Counted from the first letter of the stretch, positions 25,093-36,232 are shown. The stretch: DNA of 64,000 bases from Urechis unicinctus (GCA_034190875.2 CM067356.1:59043825-59107824); one strand, 5' to 3'. The notes: generated by a model from the sequence alone, not told the origin. Translations and numbers: made by a program.

Positions 25093-25296
25093 ACTCTGCA
25101 TCAGAGGATGAGGAAGAAGCTGATAAGACAGAATCGATGGACGCGGCCGCACGGCAGGCGCATGAGAAGAAGAAAGCCAAGGAGCTGAAAAAAACAGCGG
25201 AGAGCCCTGAAAACACAGCAGCGCAAAGAAGCCAGACTCAACCAGGCCCAGGAGCTGCCTCCACTCCTCACCCGTACAGCGCCACACAACATAAAG
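25093..25296 (+). pseudogene. CHD3/4/5-like Lys/Glu-rich exon, copy 1 (frameshifted)
   Basis: The acceptor ttacag is followed by SASEDEEEADKTESMDAAAR and a Lys/Arg-rich helix. The exon end encodes ELPPLLTR ... HNIK and leads to a GTGTTT donor. CHD4 has PLPPLLARVGGNIE here, directly before VLGF. Copy 1 has seven A residues near 25,190 where copies 2 and 3 have six, so only copy 1 loses the frame. This could be a real indel or a base-calling error. Confidence 0.6.
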
Positions 25297-25436
25297 GTGT
25301 TTCACTTCTTCTTCTACCAGCCGCTCTTCTAAGTGTACTCATTGACCCGAGCTCAATTTGATCTACATGAAGCTTCACAGTTTAGAATGGCTGTCATGAG
25401 TTGGACAGATCCTACTCATCCGTCACATTCTGACAA

Positions 25437-25530
25437 TTTACCCTGTTGTTGACCCTGTTGTTGACCCTGTTGTTGACCCTATTGTTGTCGATCCTATTGT
25501 TGTTGACCCTGTTGTTGATCGTGTTGTTGA
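25437..25530. repeat. 12-bp repeat (GTTGTTGACCCT), copy 1
   Basis: Several tandem and near-tandem copies of gttgttgaccct in the intron between two Mi-2-like exons. The same tract is at about 28,441-28,534 and 31,442-31,535 in the other two units. Confidence 0.85.
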
Positions 25531-25640
25531 CCACTGTGGACACCATTGTAGATTGCTGACCGCTATCTAACGTCATTCATCTGTTCACTGTTAATCTCAT
25601 CGGAATGACAGTGAATAGTGTGTGTGTGTGTGTGTCCACC

Positions 25641-25715
25641 AGGTGCTGGGTTTTAGTGCACGGCAGCGGTCATGCGCTACGGTATACCCCCTGAGGACAC
25701 CTATAGATCACAATG
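25641..25715 (+). pseudogene. CHD3/4/5 C-terminal-module exon with 19-base deletion, copy 1
   Basis: The exon starts after ccaccag with VLGFSARQR, then in another frame MRYGIPPEDTYRSQW, and has a GTGATT donor. CHD4 reads VLGFNARQR, seven residues, then MRYGMPPQDAF ... QW. Here only two bases separate the two motifs instead of 21, so 19 bases are missing and the frame is broken. The lesion is shared by all three copies. This pair of motifs is the strongest evidence for the Mi-2 family assignment. Confidence 0.75.
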
Positions 25716-25825
25716 GTGATTTGCTTTTTTACTTGTACACCCTACATGAGGTGGCGTTAACTGCAGCTTGATGAAATTATATCACCCAGTCATTTGGAGG
25801 AAGAGGAGGAAGAGTGCAATGATGA

Positions 25826-25902
25826 GATGGTGCTAGTGATAGGGCAGAGTCTAATGATGGGATGGTCACATCGTTACACTCCGCCCTATCACTAGCACCA
25901 TC
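25826..25902. other. 25-bp-arm hairpin, copy 1
   Basis: The left arm gatggtgctagtgatagggc + agagt (25826-25850) pairs with actcc + gccctatcactagcaccatc (25878-25902), with one mismatch and a 27-base loop. The same structure is at 28,827-28,903 and 31,828-31,904. A single half-arm occurs at 34,417-34,441. Confidence 0.85.
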
Positions 25903-26122
25903 CCACCATTAGACTTCTATATCAATAGCACCGACCCATCCCTTAATTTAGAACTGACTCCCTCACAGACAGAGACCCACCCCATCAGTGACACTGCCTC
26001 GCCTCACCACCTCCCTTTCGAATCACTGGCACCAACCCATCTCTAGACTTCCAACCTCAATGACACGGCCCCGCTTCGTCACTGGCATCACCCCATCGTT
26101 AAACGCGATTACCTGTGATTAG

Positions 26123-26169
26123 CGAGCTCAAGGAGAAGCAGCTTTCGCCGATGGAGTTGCAGAAGTGCG
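26123..26169 (+). pseudogene. Possible small exon, copy 1
   Basis: A 47-base piece between a gattag acceptor and a GTACGT donor encodes ELKEKQLSPMELQKC. Splice-like ends and coding-like content persist in the other two units (about 29,124 and 32,127; copy 3 changes one Lys to Thr). It does not match the part of CHD4 expected next, so its assignment is open. Confidence 0.3.
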
Positions 26170-26312
26170 GTACGTGAATCAGTCATCTTAGTGGCGTAAA
26201 AATGCAGCTTTGGAATCCAATGACAGCGTCGGTCCTCTGCGATCTGAATGATAGCACGTGTATTCAGACAAACTTTGGAAAGGATGCTGCCACGTCAAGC
26301 TGATAGATTCGT

Positions 26313-26849
26313 CGCTCAATCTGGTGGAGTAGCTGGTTGAGTAGTTTACATGTGCTCAACCTGGTGGAGTAGTTTACATGTGCTCAACCTGGTGAAGTAG
26401 CTTACATGTGCTCAACCTGGTGGAGTAGCTTACATGTGCTCAACCTGGTGGAATAGTTTACATGTGCTCAACCTGGTGGAGTAGCTTACATGTGCTCAAC
26501 CTGGTGGAGTAGCTTACATGTGCTCAACCTGGTAGAGTACCTGGTGGAGTAGCTTACATGTGCTCAACCTGGTGGAGAAGTTTATATGCGCTCAACCTGG
26601 TGGAGTAGCTTACATGTGCTCAACCTGGTGGAGAAGTTTATATGTGCTCAACCTGGTGGAGTAGTTTCATGTGCTCAACCTGGTGGAGAAGTTTATATGT
26701 GCTCAACCTGGTGGAGTAGCTTACATGTGCTCAACCTGGTGGAGAAGTTTACATGTGCTCAACCTGGTGGAGTAGTTTACATGTGCTCAACCTGGTGGAG
26801 TAGCTTACATGTGCTCAACCTGGTGGAATAGTTTACATGTGCTCAACCT
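26313..26849. repeat. 28-bp minisatellite, copy 1 (~19 units)
   Basis: The unit ggtggagtagcttacatgtg + ctcaacct recurs every 28 bp. Variants are agttt/agctt, gagaag/gagtag and tatat/tacat. The local open frame is a repeat by-product. Confidence 0.95.
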
Positions 26850-27418
26850 ACTTACTTATTGCATTGTTCTTGGAGTCTAGTATGCTCAAATAATTTCCAC
26901 GTAGAAACAAGGGTCTAACTGTATTTTTGGTAAGGCGGACAAATAACATTGCGAGGTCTATGTCCAACGTCTACGAAAATATGTCGGTAATAAACCAAAG
27001 ACGCCTGTTAAAAAGGGTTCTCGTGTTCGTCACCTGTCTCGTTTATGAGGTAAACCCGATGACCACCTTGGTCAGTGACTCACCCAAAGTTCCACCCACC
27101 CCATGACGACAGAACATTTTTTTACCAGACAACAGTATTAACCCCGCAGATAACGGGCAGTACAAAGTCCAGAGTAGGACGCATGCGCATACGTCGCTTG
27201 TACACTAGCCGTTAGATAAACTCATACCTGTGGTTTGATCCATATACACAGACGCTATGCACGGATATAAGGAAAAATATACATAACTTACCGATCTTGT
27301 CTAAATTGACGCTTCGGATATTGTTGGAGTTGTGATTCGCGTCATTCAGTCGCATTTTCGTTAAGGTTAGTTTCTTTCCAATTGATATGTTGCCCGAATA
27401 TTTGCGATGAGTTGTTCA
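26850..27418. other. Right flank of the 3-kb unit, copy 1
   Basis: About 570 bp found also at 29,852-30,418 and 34,927-35,497. It contains gacgcatgcgcatacg (about 27,179), similar to half of an NRF1-type site. No exon is recognised. Confidence 0.7.
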
Positions 27419-27588
27419 GTGATGTGCAAAATGAAATGTGAGCTTTAAATAGCTTACATATATCCCCTGCCCTCTGTAGATGCCCCTTTAGTATTAAGTA
27501 CCATTCTATCTACAGCTGCCAATCATTGGGAGCTCTTCGTAAGTCCTAATGGTTGCCAGTCGTTGAGTTGGATCTCTGTATGTTACAG

Positions 27589-27738
27589 ACGAAGAAGGCG
27601 GAACAAGCTTACGGGGATCGCGTATTACGAGACCCGTACCAGGAACATGTAGTCAACATGATACAGGAACTAGAGGCCATCGCACAAACACTTGATAAAG
27701 GCAAGCGCGTTCGCAAGCAAATCAACTGCCAGGAATGA
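27589..27738 (+). pseudogene. CHD3/4/5-like KGKRVRKQ exon, copy 2
   Basis: Same acceptor, same codons and the same premature TGA (27,736-27,738) as copy 1. See the copy 1 entry for the family match. Confidence 0.6.
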
Positions 27739-28096
27739 GATATGGTGGCAAAGACACTGGAGGACAAGGTGAAGGTCACGCAATGGCTTGATCAACTCAT
27801 CAATCATTCTCACAATTAGACCTGTATTAAATAATAATCATAGTTGACATTTGTGTTTGCCTCCCTGTAAACTGTTGGCTGTCTGTGGTCAAGTTTCTGT
27901 GACTCTAAAGATAACATTTCAATAACTAAGATACCAATATGCTCCTATAAAATGGATCCTTCAAAGATAAGAAATTGAACCGCCAAAAAAGGTCATTGTA
28001 TATGTAGAAGGTCATAGTTACTTGACAAGGTCATGATCATCCTACCCACAAGGGGTAGGCACTGCAGTTGTTGTATATGAGTTGCCATGGTTACAG

Positions 28097-28299
28097 ACTC
28101 TGCATCAGAGGATGAGGAAGAAGCTGATAAGACAGAATCGATGGACGCGGCCGCACGGCAGGCGCATGAGAAGAAGAAAGCCAAGGAGCTGAAAAAACAG
28201 CGGAGAGCCCTGAAAACACAGCAGCGCAAAGAAGCCAGACTCAACCAGGCCCAGGAGCTGCCTCCACTCCTCACCCGTACAGCGCCACACAACATAAAG
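28097..28299 (+). pseudogene. CHD3/4/5-like Lys/Glu-rich exon, copy 2
   Basis: 203 bases, with the frame intact from SASEDEEEADK to TAPHNIK. It enters in phase 1 and leaves in phase 0, which fits the VLGF exon that follows. Confidence 0.6.
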
Positions 28300-28641
28300 G
28301 TGTTTCACTTCTTCTTCTACCAGCCGCTCTTCTAAGTGTACTCATTGACCCGAGCTCAATTTGATCTACATGAAGCTTCACAGTTTAGAATGGCTGTCAT
28401 GAGTTGGACAGATCCTACTCATCCGTCACATTCTGACAATTTACCCTGTTGTTGACCCTGTTGTTGACCCTGTTGTTGACCCTATTGTTGTCGATCCTAT
28501 TGTTGTTGACCCTGTTGTTGATCGTGTTGTTGACCACTGTGGACACCATTGTAGATTGCTGACCGCTATCTAACGTCATTCATCTGTTCACTGTTAATCT
28601 CATCGGAATGACAGTGAATAGTGTGTGTGTGTGTGTCCACC

Positions 28642-28716
28642 AGGTGCTGGGTTTTAGTGCACGGCAGCGGTCATGCGCTACGGTATACCCCCTGAGGACA
28701 CCTATAGATCACAATG
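28642..28716 (+). pseudogene. CHD3/4/5 VLGF/MRYG exon, copy 2
   Basis: Carries the same 19-base internal deletion between VLGFSARQR and MRYGIPPED as copy 1. Confidence 0.7.
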
Positions 28717-29313
28717 GTGATTTGCTTTTTTACTTGTACACCCTACATGAGGTGGCGTTAACTGCAGCTTGATGAAATTATATCACCCAGTCATTTGGAG
28801 GAAGAGGAGGAAGAGTGCAATGATGAGATGGTGCTAGTGATAGGGCAGAGTCTAATGATGGGATGGTCACATCGTTACACTCCGCCCTATCACTAGCACC
28901 ATCCCACCATTAGACTTCTATATCAATAGCACCGACCCATCCCTTAATTTAGAACTGACTCCCTCACAGACAGAGACCCACCCCATCAGTGACACTGCCT
29001 CGCCTCACCACCTCCCTTTCGAATCACTGGCACCAACCCATCTCTAGACTTCCAACCTCAATGACACGGCCCCGCTTCGTCACTGGCATCACCCCATCGT
29101 TAAACGCGATTACCTGTGATTAGCGAGCTCAAGGAGAAGCAGCTTTCGCCGATGGAGTTGCAGAAGTGCGGTACGTGAATCAGTCATCTTAGTGGCGTAA
29201 AAATGCAGCTTTGGAATCCAATGACAGCGTCGGTCCTCTGCGATCTGAATGATAGCACGTGTATTCAGACAAACTTTGGAAAGGATGCTGCCACGTCAAG
29301 CTGATAGATTCGT

Positions 29314-29851
29314 CGCTCAATCTGGTGGAGTAGCTGGTTGAGTAGTTTACATGTGCTCAACCTGGTGGAGTAGTTTACATGTGCTCAACCTGGTGAAGTA
29401 GCTTACATGTGCTCAACCTGGTGGAGTAGCTTACATGTGCTCAACCTGGTGGAATAGTTTACATGTGCTCAACCTGGTGGAGTAGCTTACATGTGCTCAA
29501 CCTGGTGGAGTAGCTTACATGTGCTCAACCTGGTAGAGTACCTGGTGGAGTAGCTTACATGTGCTCAACCTGGTGGAGAAGTTTATATGCGCTCAACCTG
29601 GTGGAGTAGCTTACATGTGCTCAACCTGGTGGAGAAGTTTATATGTGCTCAACCTGGTGGAGTAGTTTACATGTGCTCAACCTGGTGGAGAAGTTTATAT
29701 GTGCTCAACCTGGTGGAGTAGCTTACATGTGCTCAACCTGGTGGAGAAGTTTACATGTGCTCAACCTGGTGGAGTAGTTTACATGTGCTCAACCTGGTGG
29801 AGTAGCTTACATGTGCTCAACCTGGTGGAATAGTTTACATGTGCTCAACCT
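29314..29851. repeat. 28-bp minisatellite, copy 2
   Basis: Unit-by-unit near-identity with 26,313-26,849, including the irregular ggtagagtacct unit. The two arrays were therefore copied as a block rather than grown independently. Confidence 0.95.
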
Positions 29852-30588
29852 ACTTACTTATTGCATTGTTCTTGGAGTCTAGTATGCTCAAATAATTTCC
29901 ACGTAGAAACAAGGGTCTAACTGTATTTGGTAAGGCGGACAAATAACATTGCGAGGTCTATGTCCAACGTCTACGAAAATATGTCGGTAATAAACCAAAG
30001 ACGCCTGTTAAAAAGGGTTCTCGTGTTCGTCACCTGTCTCGTTTATGAGGTAAACCCGATGACCACCTTGGTCAGTGACTCACCCAAAGTTCCACCCACC
30101 CCATGACGACAGAACATTTTTTTACCAGACAACAGTATTAACCCCGCAGATAACGGGCAGTACAAAGTCCAGAGTAGGACGCATGCGCATACGTCGCTTG
30201 TACACTAGCCGTTAGATAAACTCATACCTGTGGTTTGATCCATATACACAGACGCTGTGCACGGATATAAGGAAAAATATACATAACTTACCGATCTTGT
30301 CTAAATTGACGCTTCGGATATTGTTGGAGTTGTGATTCGCGTCATTCAGTCGCATTTTCGTTAAGGTTAGTTTCTTTCCAATTGATATGTTGCCCGAATA
30401 TTTGCGATGAGTTGTTCAGTGATGTGCAAAATGAAATGTGAGCTTTAAATAGCTTACATATATCCCCTGCCCTCTGTAGATGCCCCTTTAGTATTAAGTA
30501 CCATTCTATCTACAGCTGCCAATCATTGGAAACTCTTCGTAAGTCCTAATGGTTGCCAGTCGTTGAGTTGGATCTCTGTATGTTACAG

Positions 30589-30738
30589 ACGAAGAAGGCG
30601 GAACAAGCTTACGGGGATCGCGTATTACGAGACCCGTACCAGGAACATGTAGTCAACATGATACAGGAACTAGAGGCCATCGCACAAACACTTGATAAAG
30701 GCAAGCGCGTTCGCAAGCAAATCAACTGCCAGGAATGA
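30589..30738 (+). pseudogene. CHD3/4/5-like KGKRVRKQ exon, copy 3
   Basis: Same sequence and same premature TGA (30,736-30,738) as the other copies. Confidence 0.6.
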
Positions 30739-31097
30739 GATATGGTGGCAAAGACACTGGAGGACAAGGTGAAGGTCACGCAATGGCTTGATCAACTCAT
30801 CAATCATTCTCACAATTAGACCTGTATTAAATAATAATCATAGTTGACATTTGTGTTTGCCTCCCTGTAAACTGTTGGCTGTCTGTGGTCAAGTTTCTGT
30901 GACTCTAAAGATAACATTTCAATAACTAAGATACCAATATGCTCCTATAAAATGGATCCTTCAAAGATAAGAAATTGAACCGCCAAAAAAAGGTCATTGT
31001 ATATGTAGAAGGTCATAGTTACTTGACAAGGTCATGATCATCCTACCCACAAGGGGTAGGCACTGCAGTTGTTGTATATGAGTTGCCATGGTTACAG

Positions 31098-31300
31098 ACT
31101 CTGCATCAGAGGATGAGGAAGAAGCTGATAAGACAGAATCGATGGACGCGGCCGCACGGCAGGCGCATGAGAAGAAGAAAGCCAAGGAGCTGAAAAAACA
31201 GCGGAGAGCCCTGAAAACACAGCAGCGCAAAGAAGCCAGACTCAACCAGGCCCAGGAGCTGCCTCCACTCCTCACCCGTACAGCGCCACACAACATAAAG
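31098..31300 (+). pseudogene. CHD3/4/5-like Lys/Glu-rich exon, copy 3
   Basis: 203 bases, intact frame as in copy 2 (six A residues, not seven), ending HNIK before GTGTTT. Confidence 0.6.
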
Positions 31301-31644
31301 GTGTTTCACTTCTTCTTCTACCAGCCGCTCTTCTAAGTGTACTCATTGACCCGAGCTCAATTTGATCTACATGAAGCTTCACAGTTTAGAATGGCTGTCA
31401 TGAGTTGGACAGATCCTACTCATCCGTCACATTCTGACAATTTACCCTGTTGTTGACCCTGTTGTTGACCCTGTTGTTGACCCTATTGTTGTCGATCCTA
31501 TTGTTGTTGACCCTGTTGTTGATCGTGTTGTTGACCACTGTGGACACCATTGTAGATTGCTGACCGCTATCTAACGTCATTCATCTGTTCACTGTTAATC
31601 TCATCGGAATGACAGTGAATAGTGTGTGTGTGTGTGTCCACCAG

Positions 31645-31717
31645 GTGCTGGGTTTTAGTGCACGGCAGCGGTCATGCGCTACGGTATACCCCCTGAGGAC
31701 ACCTATAGATCACAATG
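31645..31717 (+). pseudogene. CHD3/4/5 VLGF/MRYG exon, copy 3
   Basis: Same exon and same 19-base deletion as copies 1 and 2. Beyond this the unit has no further recognisable Mi-2 exon (the LVRDLR segment of CHD4 is not found). Confidence 0.7.
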
Positions 31718-32321
31718 GTGATTTGCTTTTTTACTTGTACACCCTACATGAGGTGGCGTTAACTGCAGCTTGATGAAATTATATCACCCAGTCATTTGGA
31801 GGAAGAGGAGGAAGAGTGCAATGATGAGATGGTGCTAGTGATAGGGCAGAGTCTAATGATGGGATGGTCACATCGTTACACTCCGCCCTATCACTAGCAC
31901 CATCCCACCATTAGACTTCTATATCAATAGCACCGACCCATCCCTTAATTTAGAACTGACTCCCTCACAGACAGAGACCCACCCCATCAGTGACACTGCC
32001 TCGCCTCACCACCAGCGATTCCCTTTCGAATCACTGGCACCAACCCATCTCTAGACTTCCAACCTCAATGACACGGCCCCGCTTCGTCACTGGCATCACC
32101 CCATCGTTAAACGCGATTACCTGTGATTAGCGAGCTCACGGAGAAGCAGCTTTCGCCGATGGAGTTGCAGAAGTGCGGTACGTGAATCAGTCATCTTAGT
32201 GGCGTAAAAATGCAGCTTTGGAATCCAATGACAGCGTCGGTCCTCTGCGATCTGAATGATAGCACGTGTATTCAGACAAACTTTGGAAAGGATGCTGCCA
32301 CGTCAAGCTGATAGATTCGTC

Positions 32322-33247
32322 GCTCAATCTGGTGGAGTAGCTGGTTGAGTAGTTTACATGTGCTCAACCTGGTGGAGTAGTTTACATGTGCTCAACCTGG
32401 TGAAGTAGCTTACATGTGCTCAACCTGGTGGTGAGTAGCTTACATGTGCTCAACCTGGTGGAATAGTTTACATGTGCTCAACCTGGTGGAGTAGCTTACA
32501 TGTGCTCAACCTGGTGGAGTAGCTTACATGTGCTCTACCTGGTAGAGTACCTGGTGGAGTAGCTTACATGTGCTCAACCTGGTGGAGAAGTTTATATGCG
32601 CTCAACCTGGTGGAGTAGCTTACATGTGCTCAACCTGGTGGAGAAGTTTATATGTGCTCAACCTGGTGGAGTAGTTTACATGTGCTCAACCTGGTGGAGA
32701 AGTTTATATGTGCTCAACCTGGTGGAGTAGCTTACATGTGCTCAACCTGGTGGAGAAGTTTATATGTGCTCAACCTGGTGGAGTAGTTTACATGTGCTCA
32801 ACCTGGTGGAGTAGCTTACATGTGCTCAACCTGGTGGAATAGTTTACATGTGCTCAACCTGGTGGAGTAGCTTACATGTGCTCAACCTGGTGGAGTAGCT
32901 TACATGTGCTCAACCTGGTAGAGTAGCTTACATGTGCTCAACCTGGTGGAGTAGGTTACATGTGCTCAACCTGGTGGAGAAGTTTATATGTGCTCAACCT
33001 GGTGGAGTAGCTTACATGTGCTCAACCTGGTGGAGAAGTTTATATGTGCTCAACCTGGTGGAGTAGTTTACATGTGCTCAACCTGGTGGAGAAGTTTATA
33101 TGTGCTCAACCTGGTGGAGTAGCTTACATGTGCTCAACCTGGTGGAGAAGTTTATATGTGCTCAACCTGGTGGAGTAGTTTACATGTGCTCAACCTGGTG
33201 GAGTAGTTTACATGTGCTCAACCTGGTGGAGTAGTTTACATGTGCTC
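32322..33247. repeat. 28-bp minisatellite, copy 3 (expanded, ~33 units)
   Basis: Matches the other two arrays at its left side, then carries about 14 further units. Part of its own series (gagaag/tatat units) is repeated, so it grew by internal duplication. It ends abruptly at tgtgctc before unique DNA. Confidence 0.95.
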
Positions 33248-34926
33248 GTTATCATTTCGACCCAATTATTCAACAATTAGCATTTATTGTTTTTAATCAA
33301 ACGAATTTTAAGCTACATTGAACTCATTTTCAATTGAAGTAACCTATTTTGCTCGGATACCATTAATGTCCTGTTGGACACGCACAAGCGACATCGATTG
33401 GGAGCGATTTGACAAGTTCATGACCTCAGTTATCAGTTGATTGACATCAAGATTAAAGATTATTTGTCGACCAGATTTTTTTGCATATGTAGATGCTACG
33501 ACATTTATCAAGAGCAATGTGTACTTCATGACAACAAGCACGGCCTCGTGTCTATTTATGTTACCACTATCTGTCAGGATCTACTTCAACGAGTGTCTGA
33601 AACAGGGAGACTCACTGAATACATAATATGCGGTAGATAATTGTTGATTTCGTCAGCTGATTAACTGCGTCTTGTCGTGACGTCATGTAGCCTGCACCGA
33701 TTCAGACGAATGTAGCAGCATTTTTTTCACTTTCCTGATCGATACCATACGTTTTTGTGAGTGGTTTCGGTGCGGCTTAGATCTCAGGCATATTCAAGTA
33801 GTCTTTTTTTGCAAAAAATCAAAACTTTAACCGCTAACACCAAGATGCTGAGAAACGTCAGAAGGAGGAGCCACGCACAATGCCGCGTTCTCACACTCAT
33901 AATGCCACGTGATTTCCTCTTCCGAGCATCACTTTGTGACTTTTCGACCTTGAACAAAAACGTACAATGCCAAAAAATAATGAAAGTAACTTGGTCACAA
34001 ACAAAATAAAAACAAAAGCGCGAAGGTTGACGCCGTGGAGGTCATAAGGTCAGACCAGTGTTTGAGCAGCTTTATAACCGTCCGTTAGTAAAATGGTGCG
34101 ATGATCGAGCATTAACAAATATGTCCAGTATTGCCTAGTTTACCTGTTAGTGACCTTAAGCCCCGATGACCTCGTCCCAGCGCGAGTTGTTAAGGTAATA
34201 ACAACAAAGAGCTTATTGGTAACAAGGCCTTGTGACATCAGCACATACGACGAATGATAAGCGTGGGTTTTGAAGTCATAATCTTAGCAGGCGTTATTCT
34301 ACTTTGTGAGGTATATTGACGTAATTGTGGTTCTACGTCACCACAACCACCAACATACATGAGTTAATACAGGACGTAGCCCACTTAATCTTACCCTAAC
34401 CCCAATGTAATGATGGGATGGTGCTAGTGATAGGGCGGAGTGTAATGATACAAGATGTAGCCCACTTAATCTTACCTTAACCCCAAATACACCAAATACC
34501 TGGCGTACCTGTAAAATCCAGTAGTTATCAGCTCAGAATCGATACACAGCACGTTTTTCTACGCAGGTAGGTTATTCAGTTAAATATAGACTCGATCTCA
34601 ACTGAGTCATCAAACCCTTTCATTCATTTAGTCGTGTTCCCGCCGGTGGGGGCGCTCGTACTAAGAACATGATAAAGCTGAAGAATCGTTTATGTTTGAA
34701 GCCATGTCCTTGCAGATTTCTTGGTTAATTAGAAGGCAGGTGATTGTAACAGGGAAGCAGATAATTTAAGAATGCATGCGGAGGAAGCGTGTGATGATGA
34801 GACACCTAGGTGCGTTCTAATATATCAAACGTTACCGATAACGCAATGTTGAATGGATTGTTCAATTGGATTCTAAATAATCAGTTAATATTAAGAGTCG
34901 CTTCGGAAACTGTCCAACTTACTCTC
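33248..34926. other. 1.68-kb segment present only in the third unit
   Basis: Lies between the 28-bp array and the unit's right flank; copies 1 and 2 lack it. No gene is recognised. It has a two-copy repeat (gtagcccacttaatctta at about 34,376-34,394 and 34,450-34,468) flanking a half-arm of the hairpin described above (34,417-34,441). Confidence 0.7.
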
Positions 34927-35497
34927 ACTTACTTATTGCATTGTTCTTGGAGTCTAGTATGCTCAAATAATTTCCACGTAGAAACAAGGGTCTAACTGTA
35001 TTTGGTAAGGCGGACAAATAACATTGCGAGGTCTATGTCCAACGTCTACGAAAATATGTCGGTAATAAACCAAAGACGCCTGTTAAAAAGGGTTCTCGTG
35101 TTCGTCACCTGTCTCGTTTATGAGGTAAACCCGATGACCACCTTGGTCAGTGACTCCCCAAAGTTCCACCCACCCCATGACGACAGAACATTTTTTTACC
35201 AGACAACAGTATTAACCCCGCAGATAACGGGCAGTACAAAGTCCAGAGTAGGACGCATGCGCATACGTCGCTTGTACACTAGCCGTTAGATAAACTCATA
35301 CCTGTGGTTTGATCCATATACACAGACGCTATGCACGGATATAAGGAAAAATATACATAACTTACCGATCTTGTCTAAATTGACGCTTCGGATATTGTTG
35401 GAGTTGTGATTCGCGTCATTCAGTCGCATTTTCGTTAAGGTTAGTTTCTTTCCAATTGATATGTTGCCCGAATATTTGCGATGAGTTGTTCAGTGAT
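34927..35497. repeat. Right flank of the 3-kb unit, terminal copy
   Basis: Aligns with 26,850-27,418 and its copy-2 equivalent up to the shared cagtgat (35,491-35,497). After this, unique DNA begins with cacccg. This marks the right breakpoint of the tandem duplication. The open frame 35,002-35,289 runs through it but matches nothing known. Confidence 0.9.
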
Positions 35498-35986
35498 CAC
35501 CCGTTTGATTTGTCTTGTTTCCTCGATTGATTCTGCCCTTCCGCATGGTCAGCGTTGCATTCTGAGCAAAGCTGTTTCTAAATTTTTCTGGCTCTCTGAA
35601 CATACTTCACTCAAGGATTTCTCGATTGCCCGACAACTGTTCCTGTCATACCACCCAATAACGACTCGCCGCCTCAATAACAGCTCTATATCGTCATGTA
35701 AAATCCATTCTTTGGTTCCCCATACTTCGCCTTTCCCTGACAGTTATACGGTTATTGACAACAATAGTTTAAGTGGTAATCCCGTCCGTATTCAGAGTAG
35801 CTATAAATCTGAATCCATATTCACGCTGATGTCATTTCGAGTGAGACTGAGATTTGTAATTCTACTTAGTTCAGACAAATATTCTTCAAGGATGCATGTT
35901 GAGTTTTGCAAATATTGATGATACGTCTGACCCATGTAACATCAGTGAAATAAACCCAACTTCATGTGCACTGATACCATACAATG
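35498..35986. other. Unassigned; open frame to 35,918 (+)
   Basis: A 145-codon open frame (35,481-35,918) has a plain Ser/Leu-rich composition. It begins inside the duplication flank and has no recognisable domain. It may be chance. Confidence 0.3.
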
Positions 35987-36232
35987 CAGCACATGTTGAT
36001 ACAACGCGGCACATGTTGATACAACGCGGGACATGTTGATACAACACGGCACATGTTGATACAACACGGCACATGTTGATACAACGTGGCACCTGTTGAT
36101 ACAACGCGGCACATGTTGATACAACGCGGCACATGTTGATACAACGCGGCACATGTTGATACAACACGGCACATGTTTATACAACGCGCACATGTTGGTA
36201 CAACGCGGCACATGTTGGTACAACAAGGCACG
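35987..36232. repeat. 20-bp minisatellite, ~12 copies
   Basis: The unit cacatgttgatacaacgcgg repeats with small changes (cgcgg/cacgg, gatac/ggtac). A 20-bp period shifts the frame by two each unit, so the three minus frames are all open only because the unit lacks stops. Confidence 0.95.

Larger units (their letters stand above)
24415..27418. repeat. 3.0-kb tandem duplication, copy 1
   Basis: 3,004 bp, starting at gtgatgtgcaaaatg. It contains three Mi-2-like exons, a GTTGTTGAC-type 12-bp repeat, a hairpin, a 28-bp minisatellite and about 570 bp of right flank. The next copy starts at 27,419. Identity between copies looks very high (a few substitutions and homopolymer indels). Confidence 0.95.
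27419..30418. repeat. 3.0-kb tandem duplication, copy 2
   Basis: 3,000 bp. Same order as copy 1. Private differences include gggagctcttcg at about 27,528-27,539 (copies 1 and 3 have ggaaactcttcg) and a shorter (GT)n before the VLGF exon. Confidence 0.95.
30419..33247. repeat. 3.0-kb tandem duplication, copy 3 (left part)
   Basis: Follows the same order as copies 1 and 2 up to the minisatellite, where homology stops. Homology to the unit's right flank resumes only at 34,927. Small private changes include an insertion (cagcgatt) at about 32,013. Confidence 0.95.

Noticed and set aside
24989..25305. Minus-strand Ser/Leu-rich frames opposite the Lys/Glu-rich Mi-2 exon (and their copies)
   Set aside because: They are antisense shadows of a low-complexity Lys/Glu exon with splice sites on the plus strand.
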